In this document: one piece after another, positions 14,378-26,023 of the stretch
Position numbering within the stretch: position 1 is the stretch's first letter
How the letters are laid out: each line of letters starts with the position of its first letter
Source: Centroberyx gerrardi
Lineage: Eukaryota > Chordata > Actinopteri > Beryciformes > Berycidae
DNA: 64,000 nt
NCBI RefSeq assembly: GCF_048128805.1
Contig: NC_136000.1
Span: forward strand, 13,474,854-13,538,853
Direction of reading: 5' to 3'
The notes under the pieces: generated by a model
What the model was told of the DNA's origin: nothing
Database searches by the model: none
Seen by the model: only the letters and a program-made list of their open reading frames with translations
Translations under genes and position numbers: made by a program

Positions 14378-15820
14378 AGATTATGGATGGCTATACAAGT
14401 GCCTGATTAGAGAAACACATTAACAAATAGAAAACAGATACAACACATCAGTCAGAATATGGTTTCCTATGTAGAGAGGAAGGCTGCATACTTTGTGGTT
14501 AAGGCTGTAAACTATGTAGGCCATTTAATTTTTTTTTCATGGTCTTTTTGACTTCCACACTCCCTTGACTTTGGTTTGCTTGTAAAAAAAAAACTCCAGA
14601 CAGTTATAAAATCCACTGAATTTAACTAAAGCACTGGCATAAAACAATGACTACAGTGTCTACTTATCGTAATGACTCTCTGTTAAGAGAGTTGCTAAAT
14701 GCCCCCAAGTTTCTTTTCCAAAATAGTCGTTTTGTAGCAGAAGGGAAACAGCGTGTCTATTTAGCTGCTTTTCCTAGGGCAAGTTGCAGCTAAGATCTCA
14801 ATGTGATCCAACACGAGTCCCAAGATGCATCCCATGATGACCCCATGGTGTTATGATATGTTGCTTTGATTTTAGCTAATAAGGAATCAATATAATATCT
14901 AACCTGAGAGGTCTAGGATTTGAGTATGCCCTTTATAAAGCCTTTTATACCAACAACTATACAAATGACTACAAATACCTCCAAAACAGATGGAAATCAT
15001 CCTGAATTAAGACACAGAAAAAGTGTGTGTTCTCTATTGATATAACAACCATGCGTTTTTGAGGAGACAGGCAATTAACCTGTTATTATTATTGTTATTT
15101 ATTTTCAAATAACGTTTTGACAAAATCAGGCAAAGTATGAATCCTTATTGTCTGTACTTTGCTATGATTGAAGAAAGTGATGTTACCTAACCAAGAGAGA
15201 TGATTCACAGCCTGATCTGTGATTTGTTTTGATGCTCAGAAAAAGGCCAAATTCCCAAATGTGACTGCGTTTACAGTTGATTCACTATTATTACAGTTAC
15301 ACTGCGAAATGTGACGGCAGCTAGTGTCTGCAGCCACAGAGAGCCTTCTCCATCAGGCTGCCTGTCTTAAGCCACGTAAGAGGCTTTCCTTTTGGGCTAA
15401 ATCAACTAATCACAAAGCTATTTAAGTCCCCACCCTCCTTCAAAACATGAGATAATTAGTCAACTCAGGTAGTGTGGTGGATAAAACAAAACCACACTCA
15501 GTTTAAGATCCCCAGATGGGGCTTGTACTCTCCGGAGCCAGGAGCTCGTAAAAAGCGGAGTTGATTCGCAGCGGAGGGGGAACCCTCTTAACAAGTGGGT
15601 GCTCTCAGCCGAACGAACAGAGGGCACTTCTTACACCCTCTGTGTTACGAGGGTGCACAGCCTCCTAGCAGTCCCTCACTGGGTCATCAAGTGACTCATT
15701 GTGGAAATCGCCTTTGACAACAGCAGCTTGTGCAGTTTGAGGAATGTTTTCCATTTCTTCATCTGAAATCCCTAAAGTCCCTACCATGGGGATTTGGCAA
15801 AGAGAACGAGAGACAGAGGA

Positions 15821-15864
<44 letters not shown>

Positions 15865-17539
15865 GGGGGGCAGAGGAGAGAGAGAAGGGTGAGCAACGAG
15901 AGAGAGGGAGAAGACAGAAAGGCTTTGGATGGAAGGGATGGAAAGTTTGGAGTGTGGGCCTATATTTAATTCTAGTTGCCAGGCAACCGGTGAGCCACAG
16001 GGGAGAAAGGGATGGACGGCAGGAGAGGGACCACACTGGGTGACAGGCCGATGTATAGATAGACCAATAGGAAGGGACATTTACAGAGTATCCAGGCTCA
16101 AACATGGTCGCTCGCTCATCAGAGTAGGTCGGGCGAAGGCAACTCAGATACAGTTATCGCCTTAATTTAGGGGAAAAAAACAGCCATCAAAACATGACAT
16201 CACTTCACGTTGACTACGTTTAGATACCACAATGTGAGAGTGAAATCCATCCGGGGCTGTGCATTCGCTGTGCGTGAAGAGACAGCGATGTGTTTATGGC
16301 ATGCGGTATCATAAAAGCAGAGGAAATACTGCATCACCAAGGGCCTGTATGACAGTGATGTTGTCCAGACTGGTGCTGCTCCTCTTGTGTTATGACTGAA
16401 GCCGAGGGGAGGGAGGGAGCAGCAGCAGCACAGGCCGAGCTGCGCTAGGCTGGGACATGCTCAGAAGCAACGTAGCCTATTTGGGACATGCATGTGCATT
16501 TTGGTCCACTCATCCACAACCGAGGACAAGTTGTTAGCAGAGCAAGTGTATTAAGAAAGGAAGGGAAAATGATCCTTGGACAGCATCCTATTAGATTCTA
16601 ACACACTTTCCCTGCTGATAGTGATGATGATATAATTAATTCACGACTCTCTCTGAACAAGCTGATGTGTTTTCATCAACAGGCTGCCTGCCTTACAATA
16701 TTGCAGACCTATTGATCAGATGATGAAAAGTCCCTGAAGTCAAATTAGTTTTCAGAGATGCCACCAGGAGCCGTCTGTCATAAGCCTGTCAGTCAGTGTC
16801 TGTTAATGTCTAAAAATGATCCAACAGGCTCCGAGGTGACCAGTTTTACTGTCTGCTCTCTGCTCTCCCCTTTCTGTCCGTATCGAGCTCCCCATCCGTG
16901 GAGAAAGAAAGTCATTTTACTAGTATGCAGCAGTGCGGAGGACCCAGCCTACCAACAGGCTAATAAACTCTCCATAAAGGCCGGAAAGTTTTGAAAACAA
17001 TCCAGATGATGAAGTGATGAGATCAGTATATAAAGCTACAGGCGCTCCTGTGTGAAACGTGGTGGAAAAGGTTAGATAAATCAGATATTTTCACTTGCCT
17101 CCTCGATTTTGTTACAGTAATGCTACTTTGCTGCAGGGGTCATTTTGTTTTCATAGCGTTATATTGTTAGCGCCGCGGTGCTGGCTGTGTCAGCCTGTAG
17201 CGACGCAGCAGCTCACACACAAACACACAAACACTTTGATTAAACCCAGAGTAAACTTCCTACCTGGTGAAGCGCTGTCAGCCCGTCTATGTTGGCGTGG
17301 TTGATGTCAGCTCCCTGTCTGAGCAGCGCTGCCACCTCCTCCCGGTCCCCGGCGGAGCAGGCAGCCATAAACACCGCACCTTGGGCGAACCGAACTTTCG
17401 CTCGCCGCGTCCCGGAACCGCTCGAAGTTTCCCGGCCGTCCGGGCCCGTCCGGTCCGTTTCTGAACCCAGCCATCGCTGCAGCTGATCCTGCCGTCGCTG
17501 TTTAGCAGCTTCGGACCGGGAACGGTCAGTCGCCGCCAT
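4822..17539 (-). CDS. ppp1r12c: PPP1R12C / MBS85-like myosin phosphatase targeting subunit, complete (25 exons)
   Basis: The product is a regulatory subunit that brings protein phosphatase 1 catalytic subunit to myosin and other cytoskeletal substrates. Coding exons on minus: 17539-17264, 14329-14199, 13933-13815, 12615-12459, 12243-12099, 11956-11882, 11762-11683, 10665-10448, 10292-10183, 10052-9858, 9700-9618, 9519-9430, 9247-9146, 9021-8920, 8783-8693, 8575-8444, 8327-8225, 8096-7993, 7729-7670, 7517-7495 (a 23-nt microexon), 7392-7329, 7232-7128, 6467-6417, 6190-6140, 4908-4822. They total 2754 nt (917 residues plus stop) and all phases agree. Visible landmarks: PP1-binding KVRF at residues 48-51; ankyrin repeats to about residue 300 ([54 protein letters not shown]); an acidic Ser/Glu run in exon 8; [10 protein letters not shown] followed by [15 protein letters not shown] with the inhibitory threonine at residue 657; a C-terminal coiled coil ending [20 protein letters not shown]. 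Assignment to 12C over 12A/12B rests on [12 protein letters not shown] (human 12C RLSSREKISLQ) and loss of the second RRSTG site. The family is certain; the paralogue is likely. Confidence 0.93.
6745..6775. repeat. poly(A) tract, 31 A, in ppp1r12c intron 22
   Basis: A run of 31 A on plus (poly-T in the ppp1r12c pre-mRNA) between exons 23 and 22. It could be the tail of a degraded retroposed element. The upstream sequence on plus is AT-rich and I do not recognise it as a known SINE body. Confidence 0.9.
7628..7669. repeat. (CA)n microsatellite abutting the donor of ppp1r12c exon 19
   Basis: On the minus (sense) strand this is a (GT)n run that starts at the first intron base. The splice donor of exon 19 is CAG|GTGTGT, so the GT of the donor is itself the first repeat unit. 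Repeat-length change would not remove a GT but would alter positions +3 to +6 context and any UG-binding protein sites. Confidence 0.95.
11613..11682. repeat. CA-rich microsatellite downstream of ppp1r12c exon 7
   Basis: An interrupted CA repeat on plus, so a UG-rich run in the first 70 nt of the intron following exon 7 (donor at 11683/11682). Confidence 0.9.
12043..12071. repeat. (GT)n microsatellite in ppp1r12c intron 5
   Basis: Simple GT repeat on plus, read as CA in the ppp1r12c transcript, starting about 28 nt after the exon 5 donor. Confidence 0.92.
13365..13642. mobile_element. possible hAT-like non-autonomous DNA transposon remnant in ppp1r12c intron 3
   Basis: The left end reads TTAGGGCTGCACAATTAAT and the right end contains ATGCAGCCGTAACTAA. 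These give a short imperfect inverted match (GGCTGCA / TGCAGCC) around an AT-rich interior. Starts of the GGGCTGCACAATTAAT type are common in teleost non-autonomous elements. No target-site duplication is clear, so this is a weak call. Confidence 0.3.
14341..14374. repeat. (CA)n microsatellite at the 3' splice site of ppp1r12c exon 2
   Basis: About 17 dinucleotide units, read as (GU)n in the pre-mRNA. They end ten bases before the acceptor AG at 14331-14330. Confidence 0.96.
15823..15862. repeat. (GA)n microsatellite
   Basis: Pure AG/GA run of about 40 bp within ppp1r12c intron 1. Confidence 0.95.
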
Positions 17540-20500
17540 CTTCCCTGGTCTATCCCGGACAGATTCAGTTCATGGTACGGGGAGAGACTCAGTGGATCGG
17601 TTGGATTGAGCTTCCCTCAGGCTGCGCCCCCTGGCGAGAAAACACGGAACGAAGCCATGAACTTCGGTACAAACTTCTGACTGAGTGGCAGTCTGGTGCT
17701 GCATTCAAGTGCTCCTCGTAAACTCCTACTTCCGAGATCAGAAGTTATACGACAGCATTTACTCAATATCCCAATACCACAGCTTGTATGGCCATTTGCT
17801 GACAATTTTAATAGATTTTTTCTTTATTATTACATTTATTTACATTTATAATGTATTATATACATTATAGCATTACACCTAACGAACGGTGATGGGCCAA
17901 GTGGTCTCAAATATAATAATCAACAATGAAGTATTGTTTATGACAGGATTAAGACATTAAGACTAAGGAAGACGTCCAAAATGGATATTAAAAATATGAC
18001 CATCTAATATAATCTCTCAACAATGGATAACAAGACCAAACTAGATTTGCTAGTTGTTGCACAGCTTTCTAGCTTGATCAAACAAAACAAAACCCAATCA
18101 GTTTCAGCAGGTAGACTAATGAAGCACAGTAGGTCTACGCCCTCATCTATTTGCCTATTCATTATTTAGTAAATGAAAACCCCAATTTTTCCCCAATTCA
18201 TTATGAATTGAGCGCCACCTCCAATCTTTAAGTGGTTTCTCTTCTGCCACACCCCCATTTGATTGGACCTCATAACAAAACTATTTTGTTTTGCTGGTGT
18301 TGTTTTATTTTAGAAAGCAAACGTCTCAGAGCTACTTAGAGCTGCCTACACAACATGTGTGACAACTAAAAGTTAACAAAATAGTGAAATAGAGACATCA
18401 ACACTAATTATTTACTTGAATGACAAACAAAAACATAACAATAAAATGCATAACTTTTACCATCAGTAGTCGACAGCTTCCACGCTCTCCGCTCCAAAAC
18501 GTCACAACGCGGAAACACGGGCCATTTGTTGGTTGTTCATGTTCTTGCTCAGTTTGTAACAATGAAATTTCCGACAGCACTTGAAGGCATTATCAAGTGG
18601 AGAGGATCATACCGTAAAACATAAGAATGATGCTTACACACTTATGCAAAGCATATAGGAGCTCCATTCCTATAACTGAAATCAAATCAACAAATATTTT
18701 GTCTTTATATCTCTTGGGTATAAAATAACTTGTAAGCTGTATTCTAAGCCAGCCATTTTCATATCAAGGACACCCAAACCCAGGAAACCCCACATGACAT
18801 TAGCTTGGTTGTTAGATATATATGACTTGGACTTGAACAGAATGACTTGCACATAATTATGTAACTGTACGTAACAAGTGCCGCTCAAGGGAATCCCGGT
18901 GTGCGCCTCTATTGCAGACATTACGGTATTGTGCATACAATAAACTGGCGGTGCCAATATGGCGGCGGACGTGAACCTTTTATATATATATATACTGTAT
19001 ATAATAGCACTAATTGTCTTGTCCTGTTAACATTTTGTCCATTTATTTTTTGAGACTGAAATGTATGATTGTCTGTTTCACTCTGACTGTGTTTTAGTAT
19101 GAAGAACTGACTAAAAAAAACAAAAAAACAAAACAAAAGCGAGCTCATTGTGTTCCTCTGTGTTTTGGTTGAGGGACAAACACTTCCCTCCTGTGGAAAC
19201 TAATGATAGTTTATGTGGGTATGTGTCATGGTGATGTGATGTTTCTATGTATGGGTTACAGCTGACCTTTCTTTTTTATTGCATGTGATTTATATTCATA
19301 CAAGATTATATTCATAAGAGAACTTGACATGAAGTCCGATAAAAGTTTACAAGCTGGAGAAAATAAAGAACAAATAGAACATATGCCTTCCAGGGGTAAA
19401 TAAAAAGTCAAAAATAAATAAACGTTAAAGAAAAAAGCAATAGTAAAAAATAATAATATATAGGCTATATAATAGGTTAAAGTTAAAAGTTCAATAGAGG
19501 GTATTAGCCCCCAAGTAAACTCCCTGGTCGCATTGACGTCATGATATTGATTTTCGTTGTGCTCTTGTGACTGTTTTGTATGTAGTGCTGAACACTTGCA
19601 TAGTCTCATGCAGTTTTGCTTATTTGTTTCACTGTTTTTATTGCTCCAAAAAGTAACAATAGATATAATGTACACAGAAATAATTTGCATCTTTTTGTAA
19701 TCCTGACCAACTTGCAGACTCTTGCTCCACATTGTTTGTAACCCCATTAGTGGCTGTCAATAAAATTGTAACCTTCATGAAAGAACTTAGTATGTGTGCC
19801 TCTGTCAATGAGGACAAACCATTAGCTCTATAGTTATTACAGGTAGACAGAGTAAAACTACATAAAAAGTAATTCCAAAACATTACTTCACTGTACTAAC
19901 CTCTAATGAGTGAAGTAAAAGTGAGTATTCCTCATTTTGCTGGGGACCATCTGGAAGCCTCTCAAGGACCCCTAGAGGCCCCCAGACCCCTATTTGGGAA
20001 CCACTGCTCTAAGCTACGCTGTGTATGTGTTCTCTGTTCCCCATCCTGTGTACTTTCCACCGTAAGTAACAGCTTTTCTAGGTAATGAGGGGAACATTGT
20101 TGTTTAACTGATCGATGAGTGTTTAGAGCAATGAGAAAACACAGACTTGATTCAAGACGGAGTTGTTAATGTTAAACAATAACATTGTTTATTTAGTGAT
20201 CATGCAAAACATTATTCCCAGCAACATTTTGACACTTGGCAGTTCTTTCAGTGCACCAAAGTTAGGCACCGCGAGAACATAATTTTAAGAAGACTAAATA
20301 TAGATTGCTTTAATCTAGGGAGTTTATAAATGTATTGAAATTGATTCAAGTAGTAAGCTGCCTTATCAAGTACAATAAAGGCCCCAATCACACAGTTAAA
20401 ATTTTTTGTAGTACATAGTGCGAGAGAAAATTAAATCTTTAAACAATCAGGTTATGACTGGGGAGATATGTCATGTTGTGGCAGATCAAATGAGGACATG

Positions 20501-21568
20501 CAACAACAAATACAGTATGAAGCAATACCGCACATTTCATTCATCAGATAAAATTGATGTTTTTGATTAATCAAAATCAAATTTACTTTGTGATTTATGG
20601 TTCCTTTAAAAAATGTGAAAGCTTTAATATAGCAAGCAAATCACTGATCAACAGAATTTCAAGCAGAATGCCAAAATACATTCTATTATAGATTTCAAAT
20701 TTCATCACAAACTGGTTTCATTAATACAAGAAGGCCTAAGTAGTCACAACTTAAATAAAGCAAGATGAAAGGACCAAAAACAGAGCAAAGCAGTTTTGTA
20801 GTGTTCATATAAATAACTGTAAAGTCCTTAGATAAACTGACATACACAGACACAGAATATAAAGACAGTGTATTTGTTTATAATACTGCATTGACACTTG
20901 CATAAAATAAATGGAGTTGACTGAAGAACTTGACCTGTAACCACTCAGAGTCTGAATCCATCCAGCGGTCCCACTGTTCTCTCCTCTCTCCCCCGGTCCG
21001 TCACTTCCGGTCTAGCGGAGGCTGGCGGCTTGGAGCTCCTGACTGGATGCAGCAGAGACGCTCCGCTTAACTGCTGGTCTGACTGCATTCCACAAAAACA
21101 TCAACGCTTGCCTTTTTAAAACATGCCAGTTCAAGCGCGCATTTTTCTTTGTAATGTCTTGTATTCCAACTCTGTACATGCCTGTTTGTGTGCATGTGCC
21201 AAGTTTGAGTGACAAGTCTGCAGCTATTTACCCCACTGATGAACACAACACATGTATGTTGTGACCTGGGGCTTGCTACACAGCCTGACTGTAGTTAAAC
21301 ACTTATTTTCATTATGCGTTAGTCAAGAAAAATATTTACGACACAGTAATTGTAAAAATGGTAAATTATTACCATTTCTATCCACTCTAGTTCAGACGGG
21401 TTGATTAGAATACAAACATCTTCCAGGCAGCTTAAAAATATAGAAATGTAACGGTGTAAAGACATATTACAAATTGATTGAAGTCCTTTTAAAATCTTCC
21501 CGAGTCTAGAATCAGCACCTTTGATCCTCAGTGCCGCAGCATCTGCAGCAGAAAACTGTCATCGGCTC
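17540..21568. other. intergenic: ppp1r12c promoter side and pnpla2 3' UTR
   Basis: The first couple of hundred bases are the ppp1r12c 5' UTR and promoter side; CpG density is highest in the adjacent first exon and falls off upstream. At the other end, sequence adjoining the pnpla2 stop (21569-21571) should be its 3' UTR. A minus-strand AATAAA at 20188-20193 followed by T-rich sequence would give a UTR of about 1.4 kb (inference). In between the DNA is AT-rich. A stretch at about 19960-20012 (TTTGGGAACCACTGCTCTAA) resembles the end of a common teleost DNA-transposon family. No protein-coding exon is supported. Confidence 0.55.
19960..20012. mobile_element. possible DNA-transposon end fragment
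   Basis: The sequence contains GACCCCTATTTGGGAACCAC followed by TGCTCTAAGC. This resembles the 'TTTGGGAACCACTG' terminal motif seen in many fish and vertebrate non-autonomous DNA elements. Only one end is seen. Confidence 0.35.
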
Positions 21569-24500
21569 CTAAGAACTGCTGATGGCTTCTCTGGAGTCGG
21601 CAGCAGCTGGAGTGTTAAGGCAGTGTGGGGAGAGCATGGATGGAGGGCTCTTGTCTGGGGTCAGCGGTCCAGTTTTGAAGGAGCCTTGCAGGTCCATGTT
21701 GATACACAAGACTCCGGGCAGCAGCTGCCTCTGGTACTGGTCTAGACGCATGATGACGTCCAGGACGGAGGAGCTGCTTTCATTCACCCAGGTGGGAAAA
21801 AGGCTGGCGGAGCTGAGCTGAGACGGGAGCGACTGGTAGTGGTGCAGCTCCAGCTGACAGGAAAACCTACAGCAAACATTACCAGCATGCAGAGGCTTTA
21901 AGGAAGAGCTGCTATCTTTATAAATACAGGAGATAAGTGGGTCATTGAAAATGTAGGAAGGTGTGTGTGTGTGTGTAACTGCATAGTCACCCACCGAGCA
22001 GATACATGCTGGGAAATGCTTTTGGAGGCCTGACGTACGACTCGCTGTAGCACTTTGGCCATCTGCCCTCGAATCCAAACCATATCTTCCTGCACATCCG
22101 GCAGCCATTCCAGAAGTCTACAGATGGGACACGCTATTATTATTGTATGGCCACACTGTAAAATACCTTGACCTCAATGGTGGGTCTATCTTTTTAGAAT
22201 TATAGGATGCTAGTCCAATAGTTTCTGCCACTGGAATGTATTCACAACCAAGATAATAGCTGTTATAGGATATAGAGTAAAAATATAGAATCAACTTAAA
22301 TTAGGACAATGGCACTTGCTTCTACTACTTCTCGATATAAAGCTCAAGTAGGCAATGTGCTGCCTTGACTTATCCAGTGCACGTCAAGGAAGGAATGGGC
22401 ACAGGTGCAGAGTAATTAAGTCGTACCTGACAGTCATGGACATGGCAGACTCCAGGGGGAGAGTATAGGGGAGCATCATAGCTGAAGCCATCCTGACAGG
22501 GAGCAGGTTGCTTAGCGACTGTGCCAGGCTCCTCCTCTCCTTGCAAGCCTCCACTAGAGCTGCAGAGGGAGGCAGAGTGAAAACAATGGCCATGTCTGAA
22601 AACCAGTCTCAGAAGTACCATGCCACATGCCACAGTATTACGTAAGATAAACATGCGGCTTTTCGTTGTTGTCGTGTGAAAACCTCCCAACTCCAATTTT
22701 GGTGATTTGGCGTTTTAACTTTATTCAATTCTACAACCCTTGGTCTTATGAAATCCATTCATAACACACTAAACTGAAAAATGAATGGTGTTCAATCTGA
22801 AAACAAGGTCATGAGTGAATTAAATTAACTAATCCAATAGATATACATTACATTACACATTAAATATAAATAAACAATTATTCATTCTTTTTGCACTTAT
22901 TGCGTGCGCTCCTCTATAAAGTTCTGTTACCTTTGTGTAGGTTGGGTGGAAGGTGTTCAAAGATATGCTCCTCTATCGAGTCATCGGAATGAACCACCAT
23001 TGCTCCGTCTTCTCCATGTGGCTTTTCCTCTTCTTCATCTTCATCACTCATATCATCATCATCATCATCATCATCGTAATCCTCATTTTCTTCCCCATTG
23101 GCCAGCAGGGCTCTGTGAGGTCCGTTGAAGTTAAGCAAGCCTGCATACAAAAGCAAATGTGAAAGCATTTTATCTATCTTGGATCAATGGGGAAGTAAGT
23201 TCTTAAGTAGTTCAACTGTATAGTTTTTAATAATCAATATATTTGTAAAAACGATACCATGTTTTTAGAATTATTCAATAAGCAATACATACAAACCATA
23301 CATACAAACCATACGTACGTACATAAATACATACATACATACATACATAGATACAGTAAGGAGCCACAAGGGGCAACACAAGCCTGATCACAAACAAAAC
23401 ATTTAATGCAATTTATCGATTTGTATGATATAATGACATGTTGTAACAGGAAGCAGAAATTCCAATTGCTTATCAGTATGAGACACTGTGTATTCATACT
23501 CAGTAATATTTTCCGGCCAGATCACCAGACAGTGTACAAAAGATAAATTAGTCTTGTTATTTCCGGACAGATTTATTATAACCAGAGCATAACATGCTTT
23601 GGAAAAAGTTAGAAAAGCAACACAACCACCGTTTCTTACCATTCCTCTTTAAAAAGTGAAGAGCGTCTTTATATCCCTGTTTACACATGGCCTTCATTAC
23701 CTGCACCCACAACAAACACACACATTCATCTCTCATTAGTCAGAGAAGTCGACCGAGTTCACTCAAGTCCATCTGAGCCAGTTACCAATCAATTAATCTG
23801 TGTGTGTGTGCATGTGTGTGTGTGTGTTTGTGTGTATTGGGGAGGGTGTAAGCAAGCGGCCTACCATTGGGTCTGGAGGGAAAAGTGCCCTGGAGACCCT
23901 GTAGAGGTTGGTGAGGGTGAACTGGATGCTGGTGTTGGTGAAGCGCAGCTCGTGCATGTTGGTTGACGTGTCTCGGGGACAGATGTCGCTCTCTCCAGAG
24001 AACGGTGACACAGTGATGGTATTTTTCAGCTCATACTGAGGCAGGTTGTCTGAGATTCCTCCGTCGACGTATCGCTGAAGGATAACAGATAAATAAGATT
24101 AATCGATAAATAGAAACAAATCAGTAATAGCACAATCTCTGACCTGCGAATCCTTTGATGCCAAAATGAATGATGGCCTTGATGGTATTTAGGTCACAGA
24201 GCATAGCAGACAGTATTTTGTTTTGTTTTTAAATCAGCTGATGGATTTTAAAACTGGCTGGAAGGCATGCGATGTGTGTCAACTGATAAGATCGCAGTGA
24301 CATCAAGTTTTAAATTTGTGCCACCGAGGATAGGACAGGACAGAACAACCTTGAAGCCCTTGCCAACACAGTCACATCTGGTTCTGCCACTCTCAAATTT
24401 TGGTCACAAGCCCTCGGCGCACACAAACACGTGTACGCTCTCAAACTCATCACAAAGGTCACAGACGCAGGGTGGGAGCGCTAGTGTTGCTCAATAGTTC

Positions 24501-25652
24501 TCAGAAAACCTTTGTGCCAGAGACATGTCCAGCGAAAATACAAGTTCTAGTTTTCCCTTATACTAAGAAACTCCTGAGGAATTTATAATCAGTGTTGCCA
24601 AACAGTAGTCATTCAGAACAAACACACTCTTGAGAGAGGGAGGGCTCTAACAGGGGTGGCTGCTGGTGAAAAAAAAATATGCCAAAAGGGACAACAATAA
24701 AACACAATTAAAGGAAACACAAGATTCAAGCAAAGATGATAATATAAAAAGGAGCAAGGCAGACCGTTATACATCTCCAACAGCAATATACTGTATGTGT
24801 GTATGAGATATCCATGTGTAGTTAAAACTTCAAAACTGTGCATATGTTCAGATCATGGAGGCAATGACTTTTCATGAACCATCTTGATGCAAATAAGAAA
24901 TTGTCTACAAAAGGAAAGTGCACACATGCTGAATAATATTTGATCTACTCACCGTCCCCTGTAGTGTGGGAGGAATAAGGCCACAATACACTGGGATGTA
25001 GGCACTGCATACACATGCCTAAATATATAAAAAAAAAAGAAGCTCATAAAAGAAATGCAGCTCTTGGGCAAATAGTTAAGGTGGGCGCATAACCTTTCTG
25101 CATCATCTTTGACAAAACTGTAGTGACAGCCACAGTAGGTCTGTGCTCACCTGCACTAGCTCCTCCTTGCTGTTGAATTGAGAAACCAGGACATTTTCTC
25201 CATCTGTCACACGGGTGAGGGAGATTCCCAGTCGCCCTGTGGCCCGGTGGTGGGCATCAGGTGGCAGCGTGCGGTGCAGCATATGGCGCACTATCTTGAC
25301 AAGGTTGAAAGAAGGATGCATAGGTCCGAGGAATCGCTTTCTTGCCTCCTTTGCGACATCAATGATGCTCGCACCGGCTTCTCCTGTGAATCAAATACAA
25401 AGTCTGTGAGAACTCCTTGAGAGCTCAGTGTCATGAGGGAAAATGCTTACCCGAAAGATACATACCTAGACAAACGCCACTGACCAAAGCAGTAGCGGTA
25501 AGAGCTCCAGCAGATGCCCCGTATATGTGCCTGGCGTTTGCCACCAGAAAAGGAGCCTGCTCCAGCAGACAACTTGCCACACCGACGTGGTAGATACCCA
25601 AGAAGCCACAACCTGCGAAGGAGATGTTCCATGGCGAGTCTAAAGGAAACAT
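21569..25652 (-). CDS. pnpla2: PNPLA2, adipose triglyceride lipase (ATGL), complete (9 exons)
   Basis: The product catalyses the first step of triglyceride breakdown (triacylglycerol to diacylglycerol plus fatty acid) on lipid droplets. Coding exons on minus: 25652-25466, 25383-25151, 25018-24953, 24074-23865, 23700-23640, 23140-22931, 22559-22427, 22117-21995, 21866-21569. They total 1521 nt, 506 residues; human has 504. The patatin domain holds the oxyanion stretch FAGCGFLG (12-19), the nucleophile elbow GASAG with Ser47, and DGG with Asp166, the same numbers as the human dyad. [20 protein letters not shown] marks the hydrophobic lipid-droplet segment. I chose MFPLDSPWN (ATG 25652, A at -3) because human starts MFPREKTWN; an in-frame ATG five codons upstream (25667) has a weaker context. 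Exon 6 encodes eight consecutive Asp from a GAT repeat (residues 275-282). The C-terminal QSLPS motif lacks the arginines found before it in human. Divergent to pidd1. Confidence 0.97.
23049..23081. repeat. ATC/GAT triplet repeat inside pnpla2 exon 6
   Basis: Eight uninterrupted GAT codons on minus, flanked by more acidic codons (TAC GAT before, AGT GAT GAA GAT after). They encode an Asp-rich loop between the patatin domain and the hydrophobic C-terminal region. Confidence 0.93.
23287..23350. repeat. (ATAC)n microsatellite in pnpla2 intron 5
   Basis: Imperfect tetranucleotide ATAC/GTAC run within the intron between exons 6 and 5. Confidence 0.9.
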
Positions 25653-26023
25653 GCTGGTGACCGTCATTCACCTTGTGTGGGTCTTTGGTTGTTACCTAGT
25701 GATACGGCAAAGTTCACACAAACATTAACGACTAAATAATCTAACAGGCTGCTCTCTTGAGCTCCACACAACTCATCTTTTGTTACTGTTATTGCCTGTT
25801 TCCATGCTGCCGCGGATGTTGTGGTCAGCCAGTTAGCAAAAAGTCACTTTGTCTTCCGTTGCTAGCTACACTTGTTGACTTCACATTACTTTAAAAGTAG
25901 TTCACTGATTGGTGAGTCACAGAGAGAAGTGTTGTTGTTATTTCTTCCATAGTTTGTCTGTACCTGGCTGCTGCCAATTTGTTTGCAAATTCTGGGAGGC
26001 GGGCGCGACGTAAAACGACGCCT

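Larger units (their letters stand above)
14330..17263 (-). other. ppp1r12c intron 1 with a (GT)n tract at its 3' end
   Basis: This is the largest intron of the gene (2.9 kb). Its 3' end holds a (GT)n run in the sense direction (14341-14374), which occupies the pyrimidine-tract position of the exon 2 acceptor. A GA microsatellite lies at 15823-15862. Between about 15320 and 16110 there is GC-richer sequence with a short minus-strand open frame ending at 15665 (contains [20 protein letters not shown]). Its composition differs from the AT-rich flanks, so it may be part of a transposable element, but I do not recognise the protein. Confidence 0.6.

Noticed and set aside
16266-16292. Possible miR-210-like sequence (CTGTGCGTG ... 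GACAGCG)
   Set aside because: It resembles mature miR-210 but has an internal difference (AAGA in place of T), and I could not see a complementary arm for a hairpin.
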